Positions 27,186 to 37,253 are shown, counted from the first letter of the stretch. The stretch is 64,000 bases of DNA from Streptomyces diastatochromogenes (GCA_026913215.1 JAPTYK010000002.1:682001-746000); one strand, 5' to 3'. A program made the numbers and translations. Notes: generated from the letters alone by a model not told the origin.

Positions 27186-27687
27186 CCAGGAATGGTACGG
27201 AGCGTGCCTGACCCGCTGGCCCGCACTCCACCCCGTCACACGCGGGGCAACCATCTCCGCACCTCAAAGGCAACGGCATTGGCCTTCGCCGGCCCTCAGA
27301 CCCCCGCTCCGGTCGGCAGTGCCCCCCCTTGGCCCCCCAGAGGCACAGGACACCATCCGGGCAGGTGAGCGGTGCCTGAACCGACAGCAAGTCAGATGGC
27401 GTGGTCTGAACGCCTCAGAACTCGCTCTAGCCGCATACCACTTGCCAATTTTGGAGATCTTTTGGAACACGGCTGCACACCAATGTCGGTTTGCCTGAAG
27501 CGACCTTGAGCGGAAGCGGAATGTCCCTCGGCGCCTGGGTGCGCCTCGGGGCCCTCGGAACCCCTCGTGAGCTGGGTAAAGTTGCCGCAACTTCGGATGG
27601 ACCGAGGAAGTCCAGGAAGGACATGTCGAACGACGTGTTCTCCACCCCCTGGGTTTCCCCGGCCAGTCCGAAGCAAAGGAGAACCGC
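27186..27687. other. intergenic region with an AT-richer patch
   Basis: No gene recognised. Around 27430-27500 the sequence is notably AT-rich for this genome (TTGCCAATTTTGGAGATC), probably promoter sequence for the downstream plus-strand gene or the divergent membrane protein. Confidence 0.4.
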
Positions 27688-28697
27688 ATGACCGAGAAGT
27701 CGACCTCCTCCATTCACGAGCCGGAGGAGCAGCCGGAACCGGGCGAACCCGGGCCCGGGGAGGACGGGTCGGCCGAGAACGAGAACGATGGGCCGAAGCG
27801 GCTCGGGGGGACCTTCCTCAACAGCTTCATCGGGGCCGTGGGGCAGACCGTGGGCACAGCGCTCGCGGGTCCGGTCGTCACCGGCCTCGTCGGCGGGAGG
27901 ACGAGGACTGCAGTCCCGCGGTCGGCGCATCACTCTCCCTCATCCGGGGGATGCCTCGTCGGACCAGGTCTCTGCTGTCCGGCCTGTCCGGCCGCAGATG
28001 TCCAGCTCGGGACGGGCTCGCGGAAGGAGCACGTGAGGGTGTTCGTCGGGGCGCACGGGGAGTGGAGTCGGATCGACGTCACCCAGGCCGACCTCGGGTG
28101 CGGTCAGGACAGGGCGAGCATCTACAAGACGAAGCCGCCTTCACCGCTCACCTGCTACGAGTACGACTGGCGCCTCCACCTGGTCCACAAGACCCACGGC
28201 GCGTACGAGCTGTGGTTCCTGCGGCACGCCGCCAGCGCCCCGCACCGACCGCTACGCCGCCGCCGGCGCCGAGGTGCGCTGGTTCACCGACCGTAAGACC
28301 GTCCCCTGGCCTGACGCGGTGCCCTCCGTCCAGATCGCTCGTCCCGAGGACGGCGGCCCTGTCCAGATCACGGCCGGGGCCGCGCGTTTCGAGCCGGAGT
28401 GGTGCCACGACCGTACCGACTGCGGCTGGAGCAGCCGGGGCGTCGAAGGGGCCCTGCCCTGCGGCGGCCACGGGAAGTGGTCGGCGGTCGAGCCGTTCCC
28501 GTCCGACCGGTTCGTCGCCGCGATCTGCGCGAACAACACCCGCCCGCACCGCCTGCGCGTGCCGAGCCGGGAGAAGGGCGAGACCTGGCGGTGGATCACC
28601 CGGCGGTACTTCGAGCCCGAAGAGGAACAGGTCCGGGCCAGTGCTTGGCGGAAGCGGGTGAGCGAGCACCTCGCCGCCGCCCGGCGGCGCCGGCGGG
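27688..28697 (+). CDS. uncharacterised protein, several frameshifts
   Basis: AGGAGAACCGCATG at 27677-27690 gives a clear start, MTEKSTSSIHEPEEQPEPGE. The acidic head is followed by FLNSFIGAVGQTVGTALAGP, then pieces in other frames: HVRVFVGAHGEWSRID, KPPSPLTCYEYDWRLHLVHK, YELWFLRHAA, then AAAGAEVRWFTDRKTVPWP, CHDRTDCGWSSRGVEG and ETWRWITRRYFEPEEE. The pieces look like one protein of about 330 aa. No family recognised; the many Trp and paired Cys suggest a compact globular domain. It runs into the crtE scrap. Confidence 0.5.
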
Positions 28698-28985
28698 ACG
28701 GCCGTCCGCATCGCCCGTCCGGCGGAACGCGAGCCGGTGGCCTGCGTCTGGAGGTCCAGGTACTGCCCGGCGACCATCTCGGTCCGCATCGCCCGCCACT
28801 GCGCGCCGAGACCGGAGGAGTGCGGAGTCGTCAGGAGCGCCTCCGTGAACGCGTCGTCCGCCCGGACGAGGGCCAGGTCACCCGCGAGGACGGCGCCGGA
28901 ACCGCCGAAGCCCCGGGCGGCCGGTCGAGGCCGTCCGTGCCGTACCGGCGGTCCAGCGCGACGCGGACGGAAGGGCTTCCCCGCG
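28698..28985 (-). pseudogene. crtE: polyprenyl (geranylgeranyl) diphosphate synthase fragment
   Basis: Minus-strand reading: SVRVALDRRYGTDGLDRPPG, then in the next frame FGGSGAVLAGDLALVRADDA, WRAMRTEMVAGQYLDLQTQA and TGSRSAGRAMRTA. AILAGDLAL and GQYLDL are signature blocks of GGPP synthases. Both ends, including the two Asp-rich motifs, are missing. It lies back to back with the crtT-like fragment, so both look like scars of a carotenoid cluster. Confidence 0.7.
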
Positions 28986-28989
28986 GCGC

Positions 28990-29486
28990 CACGGGCGACG
29001 GTGGTCGGCGTCGACGCGTCGGCCGGCATGCTCGCGCGCGCCCGGGCCAAAGCGTGGCCGGAGCGCGTCTCGTTCGTCCACGCCCCGGTCGAGAGCATGG
29101 AGGAGGCCGGGGCCGGCGGAGCGTACGACGCCGTCCTCGCCGCCTGCCTCCTGCGCAACGTCGCCGATCCCGATGCCGTGCTGCGGCTCGTCCACCGGCT
29201 CCTCCGGCCCGGCGGTCGGCTCGCCGCGTACGAGTACGGCCCCGGCGGACGGCCCCCCGACCGGCTCGTCCGGAAGGCGGTCGTGAACGGTTTCGTCAGG
29301 CCGTGGGCTCGTCTGCACGGGTACGCGGAACTCTGCGGGCACCTCTACCGCAGCGTGCCGGCCTTCGACACGGCGGACGTCTTCACCGCCCGGCTTCGAC
29401 GCGCAGGCCTCACCCGTGTGGGCTGCCTTCCGCGGCCGGGCCGGCAGACGGGCATCACGCACCCCTTCGTCGCACAACGCGCCTGA
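28990..29486 (+). pseudogene. methyltransferase fragment, CrtT-like
   Basis: VVGVDASAGMLARARAKAWP, YDAVLAACLLRNVADPDAVL and LLRPGGRLAAYEYGPGG are motifs II-IV of a class I methyltransferase; the C-terminal part (NGFVRPWARLHGYAELCGHL, YRSVPAFDTADVFTARLRRA) resembles methyltransferases of Streptomyces isorenieratene clusters. Motif I and everything before it are missing, replaced by the crtE fragment on the other strand. Confidence 0.6.
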
Positions 29487-29705
29487 TCTTCCGGGCTTCT
29501 CCAGGGGAAGGGAAGGGGGGACCAGGGCGGACGGCGCCGGGGAGGGGCGCACGGTCGGACCGTGTCGGATGGCGATCGGCGGAGGCCCGTGGTCGGCTGG
29601 CGCCGTGGGCATTCTTCTGCTGCCGCCTCGTCCCGAGGGACCCGATACGGCGGTCGGCATCGCGACCCCCCCTCCTCTTCCCCCGGATGTGTCCGGAGAC
29701 GACTG

Positions 29706-30326
29706 GTGTCCGAAAGACCGCCCTCGCCCGCGTGCGCCCACTGCAAGGACCGGAGCGGCGACGGGCCGCCTCACGGCGACATCGTGCGGGAGAGCTTCGA
29801 CGTCCTCTTCACCGACTGGCATCCCCGGGTCCTGGGGTGGGCCCGGTACCGCTGCGTCGACCTCCGCGACGCCGAGGACGTCGCCCAGCAGGTGTTCGTG
29901 GACGTCTGGCTGCACTCCCACCGGTACTGTCCCCGCCGCGGCGGCCTGGGGCCGTGGCTGTACGGCATCACCGTCCACAAGGCGGCCGACGCGTCGGGGG
30001 CTCTGCTCCGGCACCGCGAAGGAGTCCGCCGTCTGGCGCAGGGCCCGGCCCCGGAGCGACCCGACGCCTCCACGCATGTCGTCGAACGCCTCGGCATCGC
30101 CTCCCACCTGGCCGATCTCCCGGCCGACCGCCGCGCGATCCTCTTCCTCGCCTACTACCTGGGGCTCACCCAGCCGGAGATCGCGCGGCGCCTGGGCCTG
30201 CCGCTCGGCACGGTCAAGAGCCACAGCAGGAGGGCACTGCGAGCGCTCGCCCTCGCCGTCACCGAACGCGCGGGACCGACGGCGCGGCGGAACGTGCGCC
30301 ACCGGTCCCGGACATCTCCCGGATGA
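29706..30326 (+). CDS. ECF-family RNA polymerase sigma factor
   Basis: 206 aa from GTG 29706 (frame open further upstream). Region 2: FDVLFTDWHPRVLGWARYRC, DLRDAEDVAQQVFVDVWLHS. Region 4: LPADRRAILFLAYYLGLTQP and EIARRLGLPLGTVKSHSRRA. No anti-sigma gene follows. The position beside carotenoid-gene scars and a LitR-bearing region makes a LitS-like light-response role possible; the sequence alone does not show it. Confidence 0.88.
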   Translation: MSERPPSPACAHCKDRSGDGPPHGDIVRESFDVLFTDWHPRVLGWARYRCVDLRDAEDVAQQVFVDVWLHSHRYCPRRGGLGPWLYGITVHKAADASGALLRHREGVRRLAQGPAPERPDASTHVVERLGIASHLADLPADRRAILFLAYYLGLTQPEIARRLGLPLGTVKSHSRRALRALALAVTERAGPTARRNVRHRSRTSPG

Positions 30327-30344
30327 GCCCGCGCGCCGTCCAGG

Positions 30345-31660
30345 CCGGCCCCGGCGCCCGACCCACCGGGACCACCGGTCGATACCCGGGAGCGGTTCGC
30401 CGAGCAGCCGCCGCAGGGCCTGCCCGGCCGAGTGCTCGTCCAGCAGGGAGGGGTCGACACACCGCGCGACACCCGCCCGCTCGGCGTCGTGGGCGATGGC
30501 GAACTGGTCGCTGGAGAAGGGCAGGACGAGGGCGGGCACGCCGGAGGACAGACACTCCGTGAAGGAGTTGTTCCCGCCGTGGTGCACCATCGCGTCCACC
30601 TTCCCCAGCAGCCACCGCTGCGGCACCGTGGCGGCCACGTGGACGCCGGGCCCCGCGAGCGTGGACAGCGACGCCGCCCGGTCGCCCGCCGCCACCACCG
30701 CGGCCGCCCCGGGGACATGGGCGCGCAGCCCTTCACGAGCAGCGCGAGGACGTCGTCACGGGCGGAGAGGAACGTTCCCAGGGCGATCAGCACCAGGCGG
30801 TCGTGCCCGGTCCTGAGCCGCCGCACCACCTCCTCCCACTCCGGGCCCGGCTCCGGCTCGGAGTCGGGCCCGCAGTGTCCTCCGTAGAGGAGCGACGGCC
30901 CGTTCTCCGGATGGCCCGGCAGCCACGGGAACTCCGGGTAGTTGAACGCCACCGCGTACGGGGAGGCCAGCGCGAAGGCGCGGCCCGTGGGCCGCGCCTC
31001 CGGAGCGTGGACGCGCACCACGTCCGCGAAGCGCCGGGTGAACGCCGTCTCCACGGCTCCCGCCGCCGCCCGCAGCCGCGCGAGCTGATCCTCCCCGGGC
31101 CTGATCTCCCGGGGCCACGCGTAGGGCACGCCGAACGGCACGTCGTCAGTACCCGGGACGTAGGTGGGATGACCCGGGCAGAACGTCGCGTAGCGCAGGC
31201 CCAGGCAGTGCAGGGCCAGGGTGACGGGGTAGCTCAACTGGTCGACGACGTACCAGTCCGGGCGCAGCCGCGCGTCCAGGGCGCGCAGCGCCGCCAGCGT
31301 CCCCTCGGGATCGGACAGCATGTCCCGGCCGCGGTGACGGGCCTGCGTGAGCAGCGCGGACACCGGCCCGCGCCGCGTGGAGTCGAGGAACTCCTCCAGC
31401 CGCTCGGCCTCCCCGGGCGCCTGCCGGGTGCTGCGCGCCACTCCGGTGTTCGCGTTCCGCGTCACGGTCAGCGGCACGAACGCCACGCCCGCGCGGTCCG
31501 CGAAGTCCTCGAAGGACGGCCCGGACGCGAAGACCACGTCGGCGCCCTCGCGGGCCAGCGCCCCGGCCAGCACGGAGAGCGGCTGCGCGTGGGAGGCGAA
31601 AGGAGGGCTGACGACGACCACGCGTGGCGCGCGCCCAGAGGTGACTCCTGATGACTCCAT
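30345..31660 (-). CDS. GT1 (MGT-type) UDP-glycosyltransferase, frameshifted
   Basis: Start ATG 31660. N-terminal half: VVVVSPPFASHAQPLSVLAG, ALAREGADVVFASGPSFEDF. C-terminal donor site, in another frame after about 30715: LSTLAGPGVHVAATVPQRWL, MVHHGGNNSFTECLSSGVPA and LPFSSDQFAIAHDAERAGVA, the family's HGGxnt...G.P.lvlP...dQ block. Full length about 430 aa; the natural stop is lost near 30345. Acceptor unknown; macrolide- or carotenoid-type acceptors are possible. Convergent with the ECF sigma gene. Confidence 0.85.
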
Positions 31661-31823
31661 GCTGAGCGGTTCGCCCCTTCCGGGCCGGTCGGATGCGGCG
31701 GCACCGGGCGGATCGCCGCGGTGACCCGTCCCCCGTAAACCCCCCGTGATCACCGCTCGTGCATCCGGCACCCGGACCGTCGACGAAGAACTGCGCGCCG
31801 ACCGTCGTCGACGAGGAGAAGCG

Positions 31824-33942
31824 ATGAACCGCTCCCGCACCACCCGGGCTCGCGCTGTGCCCGCAGGTCACCACCCCCCGCCCGCCGGTTCGCACACGGG
31901 CGCGGGCGAACCGTCCGAGCCGTTCCTGGCCGTCCGCGCGGCGCACTGGCGAGCGCCCCTGACCGGGGACGCTCCTGGCTGGCCGGGCACACCGCACCTG
32001 CTCGCGGAACTGGTGCGCGCCGAGTACCGGGGAGGCGGCTCCGCGACGGACCCCGCGGTCTTCGCCACGCCCCGGGACCTCGTGCTGGCGCGGCTGAGGC
32101 GGCTGGTGCGCACGGGAGGCGTTCCGACGCCGCCCAGTGCGTCCGGCTGCTCGACGGCGGCGACCACGCGCGGGCCGCCGTCTTCGACGCGTGGCGGGAC
32201 GTCGTCCGGCAGTCCGGCCCGGCCAGGGCGGAAGCCGCCTTGCGCGTCGGTCTCCGGACCGTTGCCGCCCCGGAGGAAGCGGTCGCGGCGATGCTGGACC
32301 TCGCCGCGGCGGCCGCGCTGCGCCCCTCACCCGCACGGAGCTCCGCGCGGCCGCGAGCGCGCCCGGCCGCCGGACGCGGCACGCCGCGTGGCGCCTCCTC
32401 TCCGCCACGGGCGGGCAGTCCTCATACCCGACGTCCGCACGGCCGGGGACGCGTACGAGCGGACGCTCCTCACCCTGCTCGGTCGGGGTCCCTCGGCCGG
32501 CCGGACGGGGAACGAGCCGCGCCACGGCGTCGTCGTCGCCCAGTCCATGCTGCTGGGACGCCTCGACCGTCCGGGCGAAGGCATGAGCGGCGGCCTCGGC
32601 GTCCTCCTCAGCTCGCTCGGAGACGCCCTCGCGGGCACGGAGCCCGTCGCCCGGGTGTTCACGGTCGTCACGGCCTGCACGCCGGAGCTGGAGGCCGACC
32701 CCGTACTGCTGCGGCGGCGGGCCCCGGGACACCAGGTCCTCAGGATCCCGGTGGACAGCGAGAACCAGCTCCGCCCCGACGAGTTCGGGGGGCACCGGGA
32801 GGCCATGGCCTGGTGGGCCGCCGCGCTCTTCGCCTCGCTGACCACGCCGGTCGACGTCCTGCACGTCCGCTACGCGGACGACGGCTCGCTCGCCCTCGCC
32901 GAGGCCGCCCGCAGGACCGGGACGCGCGTCGTCTTCACGGCCACCCCGGACCCGCACCGGCAGCTGACCGAGCGGTACGACACCCCGCGGCCGACGAGAC
33001 CGCCCTCCGGGACGACCTGCACCGGGTGTTCGTCGCGGACCGGCTGGTGGAGCGCGCCGACCGCGTGGTGGGCATCGCGGGCCGGGACGGCGGGGCGACG
33101 GAACTGCTCGGGTACTTCCCGCAACTGCTGGACCGGAACGGCGAGGGCGTGCCGAGCGCGCCTCCGGAGGGCATTCCGCCGTACCTGCCGCCCCCTCGGG
33201 AGGCGGCGAGGCGGGTGGAGCTCCTCCGGACGATCGACGAGGCCGTCGCGGCCGTTCCGGAGGCCGCGGACGGCGGCGCTCCGGCGGTGCTGCTCAGCGT
33301 GGGACGGCTCCACCCGGTCAAGCAGCAGGACCTCCTGGTCCGGTCCTGGATCGGCTCAGGGTGCCATCGGCGTGCGGCCCTGGTCCTCGTCGGCGGCAGC
33401 CCGCATGCCGGCGACCCGTCGAACGCGCGATGCGCGCACGCGTCGAGGACGCGCTCCGCGCCTGCCCCGAGGCGCGACGGCGGCTGGTCCTCCTGCCCGC
33501 CCTCTCCAACGCGGAGGTCCGGATGCTGGAACGGAGCCTGGCCGATCCGGCGCGGCGGTCCCCCGCGCGTTACGTGTGCGCCAGCGTCAAGGAGGAGTTC
33601 GGCCTCGGGCTCCTCGAAGCCATGGAGGCGGGGCTGCTCGCGGCGGGGCCGCTCCGCGGCGGCGTACCGCACTACCTCGTCGACGGCCACAACGGGCTCC
33701 TGATCGACACCTCCCGCGCGGAGACGCTCGGCGACGGGCTCGTCCGCCTGCTCGCCATCGACGCCGAGTCGGCCTCGACGATGGCCACCCGGGCCCGGGC
33801 ACTGGTCCGCACCACGTTCTCGTCCGCCGCCATGGCCGGGACGCTCGCCGAGCACTACGCCGCGGTCGCGGCGGCCCGCCCGTACACGGCCGACGGGAGC
33901 CGCGTGTCCGCCGCCCCGGCCGTGACCGGATGCGCCCCCTGA
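31824..33942 (+). CDS. GT4-type glycosyltransferase (sucrose-synthase-like), many frameshifts
   Basis: Pieces in three frames form one protein of about 700 aa. N-terminal unknown region (FLAVRAAHWRAPLTGDAPGW), then GVVVAQSMLLGRLDRPGEGM, VDVLHVRYADDGSLALAEAA, VVFTATPDPHRQLTERYDTP, LLSVGRLHPVKQQDLLVRSW and YVCASVKEEFGLGLLEAMEA with the GT4 E-x7-E pair, ending at 33942. At least five frame changes are needed. The order resembles sucrose (phosphate) synthases. Divergent from the GT1 gene, so the two may act in one pathway. Confidence 0.7.
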
Positions 33943-33990
33943 CCCGGACCGATGCCGGGGCGTTGGTCCCGATGCCCACCCAGGGAAGTA

Positions 33991-34041
33991 ACGTAAGATT
34001 CAGATTGCCTCTTGCATGGCGATTCTGTAATGCGTGATACT
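33991..34041 (+). promoter_or_regulatory. promoter and ACGTAA element of the aspartase gene
   Basis: TTGCAT (34012-34017) and GATACT (34036-34041) with 18-base spacing form a plausible housekeeping promoter. AACGTAA at 33991 lies just upstream; the same ACGTAA core occurs in the 37201 palindrome, and its CGTAA part at 43681. Confidence 0.5.
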
Positions 34042-34088
34042 CCGGGGTGTACGGCAGGGACCGGGGTGTCGAGAGCGAAGGAGTGAGG

Positions 34089-35477
34089 ATGGGCCGCGAG
34101 GAGAAGGACCTGATCGGCATGCGAGAGGTGAGGGAGGACGTCTACTGGGGCATCCACACCCTTCGCGCGCTGGAGAACTTCCCCCTCACGGGCCTGCCCC
34201 TCGCGGTGCATCCCGAGCTCGTCGCGGCGCTCGCCGCGGTGAAGGAGGCGGCCGCACTCGCCCACCTCGACCTCGGCACCCTCCCCGAGGACAGGGCGCG
34301 CCCCGTCGTGGCCGCCTGCCGGGAGATCCGGGAGGGGCGGCTGCTGGACCAGTTCGTCGTCGACGTCCTCCAGGGCGGGGCGGGCACGTCGGCGAACATG
34401 AACGCCAACGAGGTCATCGCCAATCGCGCCCTGGAGCTGCTGGGGCAGGCGCGCGGCAGCTACGAGCACCTGCATCCGCTCGACGACGTGAACCGTTCCC
34501 AGAGCACCAACGACGTGTACCCCACCGCCGTCAAGCTCGCCCTCCACTCCGCCACGGGGAAGCTGCTGGACGGCATGACGGTGCTGTGCGACGCCTTCGC
34601 CGAGCGGGGCGGGGCGTTCGCGAAGACCGTCAAGCTCGGCCGCACCCAGCTGCAGGACGCGGTGCCCATGACGCTGGGTCAGGAGTTCGACGCGTTCGCC
34701 CTCACCGTGCGGGACGACGCCGACTTCATCCGCCTGGCCGCCGATTCCCTGCTGGAGGTGAATCTGGGGGGAACGGCGATCGGCACCGGTCTCAACGCGG
34801 ACGACGGCTTCGCCCGTCTCGCCGTCCACCACCTCGGCACCCTCACGGCCCTTCCGGTCCGAGCCGCCCGTGACCTGGTCGAAGGCACCCAGGGCGTGGG
34901 CGGTTTCCTGCGGCTCTCGGGGTCCCTGAGGCAGTTCGCCCTGCGCCTGTCCAAGATCTGCAACGACCTCAGGCTGCTCGCCTCCGGCCCCGGGGCGGGG
35001 CTCGGGGAGATACGTCTGCCGGAGCTGCAGGCGGGATCGAGCATCATGCCGGGAAAGGTCAATCCCGTCATGCCGGAGGCCGTCAACCAGGTCTGCTTCG
35101 ACGTCGTCGGAGCGGATGCCGCCGTCTCCGCGGCAGCGCAGGCCGGCCAGCTCCAGCTGAACGCCTTCGAGCCCTTGATGGCCCATCACCTGCTCAACTC
35201 CGTCAACCGCCTCGACGCGGCCTGCCGGCTGCTGGCCGAACGCTGCGTCCTCGGCATCGAGGCCGACGAGGAACGGCTGCGTGTCCTGGTGGAGCGGAGC
35301 GCCGGTCTCGCCACCGCGCTCAACCCGGTGATCGGGTACCAGCGGGCCACGGCCCTGGCCCGGGAGTGCCGGGCGACGGGCGTTCCCGTCCGGGAGCTGG
35401 CGGTGCGCGAAGGGGTGCTCCCCGAAGGCGAGGTCGACCTTCTCCTCGACCCCCTGCGCCTGGCCCGCCCCAGGTAG
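34089..35477 (+). CDS. aspA: aspartate ammonia-lyase
   Basis: 462 aa, intact, ATG 34089 behind GAAGGAGTGAGG. Conserved blocks: GGAGTSANMNANEVIANRAL, HPLDDVNRSQSTNDVYPTA, KLGRTQLQDAVPMTLGQEF, and the superfamily signature SSIMPGKVNPVMPE. The start KDLIGMREVREDVYWGIHT is that of aspartases rather than fumarases. It converts L-aspartate to fumarate and ammonia. As first gene before a secreted S51 peptidase, an importer and an M20 peptidase, it would feed polymer-derived aspartate into the TCA cycle. Confidence 0.95.
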   Translation: MGREEKDLIGMREVREDVYWGIHTLRALENFPLTGLPLAVHPELVAALAAVKEAAALAHLDLGTLPEDRARPVVAACREIREGRLLDQFVVDVLQGGAGTSANMNANEVIANRALELLGQARGSYEHLHPLDDVNRSQSTNDVYPTAVKLALHSATGKLLDGMTVLCDAFAERGGAFAKTVKLGRTQLQDAVPMTLGQEFDAFALTVRDDADFIRLAADSLLEVNLGGTAIGTGLNADDGFARLAVHHLGTLTALPVRAARDLVEGTQGVGGFLRLSGSLRQFALRLSKICNDLRLLASGPGAGLGEIRLPELQAGSSIMPGKVNPVMPEAVNQVCFDVVGADAAVSAAAQAGQLQLNAFEPLMAHHLLNSVNRLDAACRLLAERCVLGIEADEERLRVLVERSAGLATALNPVIGYQRATALARECRATGVPVRELAVREGVLPEGEVDLLLDPLRLARPR

Positions 35478-35582
35478 GACACGGGGTACGAGGCCGTCCC
35501 GCCGGTGGGCGCGACGGCCCCGCGGACAGCCCCGCGCGGACTCGACCACCGTCCGGCCGGGCCCGCGCGGGACGCGGTCGTC

Positions 35583-37007
35583 TCAGCTCTTCGTCACGTC
35601 GCAGGTGTACGTCGCGGAGCCGGAGCCGCTGTAGGCCTCCATGTCGAGGTAGTAGGTGTCCGTACCGGCGGCGGTGCGGGTGAAGGACAGGGACTCGTCC
35701 GTGCCGGCGCCGTTGTTGACGGACCGGTCCAGGGTGCTCCCGTTCGCGTCGAGCCAGTAGAGGTCGGCGTCGTAGGCCGAGGGGACGGCGCAGTTCACCG
35801 AGACGGTCTGTCCGCTGTTCACCGACAGCTTGAAGTGGTCACGGTCGTCGGTCGACGTCATGCCGCCGGTCAGGGACCCGGGGGAGGCGAGCCCGGTCGC
35901 GTCGTCAGCGGTGTCCCGGGTGTCGTTGGGCTCGCTCTCGGCGAGCGCGGCCCCGCCGCCCTGGCTGCCGCAGTCGGTCACCGGCGTGCCGCTGTAGAGG
36001 TTCGCGTCGGCGACGCCGTTCGCGACGCTCCGCAGGTAGTAGCCGCACGTCGGGCGGTTCTTGAAGTCGAAGGCCGAGCCGGGCGTCAGGCGCCAGATCT
36101 TGAAGCCCGAGTAGGTGAGCGGCTTCTTGTCGACGGCCTGCTCGGGCTGGTGGTCGGCGAGGACGACGTAGGCGTCCTTGCCGTACTGGGTGGCCGTGCC
36201 GTTGCGGTCGAGGTAGAGGGAGCCGCCCTCCTCGACGCCCACGCCCCAGGCGGCACCTCCGGGCGCGAGGCCGTCCTTCACCGAACGGGCGAGGAACGCC
36301 ATGGTCCGGCCCATCCGGTCACGGGTGACGAAGTGCGAGTCGTTGATGACGGATCCGTAGTTCGGCCACTCGAACACGCCGGTGGTGAAGCTGATGTACC
36401 GGTTGTAGGGGTTGGCGAGCGCCTCGGCACTGGTGACGCTGCCGTTGCAGGCGTCGTAGACGATCGGGCTGTTGACGTGGTGCCCCGCGCTGCCGCCGCC
36501 CGAGCCTCCGCCCTTGGCGACGACCGCCTCGACGGACGCCTCCAGGGCGGTGCCCTTCCAGGCGGCGTACCGGCACTGGTCGCCGCCGGCGAAGTAGACG
36601 AACTCGGCGTTGCGGACGTCGGTGTTGACCTGAGGGTTGTTGCCGTCGCTCGCCGCCGTGAGCGTCCACGTCGTACAGGAGTTGACTCCCGGGAGCGCGG
36701 TGATCGTGTCGCACTCGGGGGTCTTGCTCCCCGAGGTCGGCGCCGAGCCCGCCAGGACGACGACGTCGAGGGTTCCGGTTCCGCCGCGGATGTCGTCGAT
36801 GGCCCGGGTCATCGAGGCGGTGACGATGCCGCCGGCGCCGTTCATGGTGAAGGCCGGTCCGTTCCACGCGCTCCTGCTGACGTCGGCCGTGCTGCCCAGC
36901 CTGATCCTGTCGGCCGCGGCATGGGCGGGCTGATGTGCCATCAGTACCGATGCCGTCGCGGCGAGTACGGCGGCTGTGGAAGTGAATCGGGGTGAACGGA
37001 GTGGCAT
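35583..37007 (-). CDS. secreted cyanophycinase-like (S51) peptidase with C-terminal PPC domain
   Basis: 474 aa from ATG 37007 (GGAGCG upstream). Signal peptide around FTSTAAVLAATASVLMAHQP...AHA. S51 features: FVYFAGGDQCRYAAW (GGDQ strand) and the nucleophile loop GGGSGGGSAGHHVNSP, then GLAPGGAAWGVGVEEGGSLY. The catalytic domain ends near residue 370; the last 110 residues (AESEPNDTRDTADDATGLAS to TYTCDVTKS) are a bacterial pre-peptidase C-terminal domain, often surface- or substrate-binding. Extracellular cyanophycinases degrade multi-Arg-poly-Asp to beta-Asp-Arg. Divergent from the importer operon. Confidence 0.85.
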   Translation of the reverse strand: MPLRSPRFTSTAAVLAATASVLMAHQPAHAAADRIRLGSTADVSRSAWNGPAFTMNGAGGIVTASMTRAIDDIRGGTGTLDVVVLAGSAPTSGSKTPECDTITALPGVNSCTTWTLTAASDGNNPQVNTDVRNAEFVYFAGGDQCRYAAWKGTALEASVEAVVAKGGGSGGGSAGHHVNSPIVYDACNGSVTSAEALANPYNRYISFTTGVFEWPNYGSVINDSHFVTRDRMGRTMAFLARSVKDGLAPGGAAWGVGVEEGGSLYLDRNGTATQYGKDAYVVLADHQPEQAVDKKPLTYSGFKIWRLTPGSAFDFKNRPTCGYYLRSVANGVADANLYSGTPVTDCGSQGGGAALAESEPNDTRDTADDATGLASPGSLTGGMTSTDDRDHFKLSVNSGQTVSVNCAVPSAYDADLYWLDANGSTLDRSVNNGAGTDESLSFTRTAAGTDTYYLDMEAYSGSGSATYTCDVTKS

Positions 37008-37171
37008 CTGCGCTCCAAAAGGGGGAGGGGTCGATTCCGCAGCGACCCACTGACCGGGCTGCGGTTGGTAGCGGAACATACAAGTAATGGAGTCGAGCAG
37101 GAAGATGTAAGGCCGCTTCTGTTGTCTGCGATTCCCCGAGCCCGGAAATTAACCCACCAAAACGCTCAAAA

Positions 37172-37253
37172 CGGTCTCCTATGAGACCGGGTGAGACGTG
37201 TTACGTGAACGTAATGAGACTTACATCTAGTCAATGAGTGCGCCTGTATGTAA
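37172..37253. promoter_or_regulatory. cluster of palindromes in the divergent S51/importer control region
   Basis: Three dyads: CGGTCTC-CTAT-GAGACCG (37172-37189), TTACGTGAACGTAA (37201-37214, 6-2-6 perfect), and TTACAT (37221-37226) with ATGTAA (37248-37253). The region is AT-richer than average. The TTACG/CGTAA halves recur before the RpiR gene (43681-43702) and upstream of aspA (33991), so these are candidate operators of the cluster's RpiR regulator. Confidence 0.5.

Noticed and set aside
35505..36995. Long plus-strand frame opposite the secreted S51 gene
   Set aside because: Repetitive Val/Gly/Asp composition typical of antisense frames; the minus-strand protein has a signal peptide and domains.
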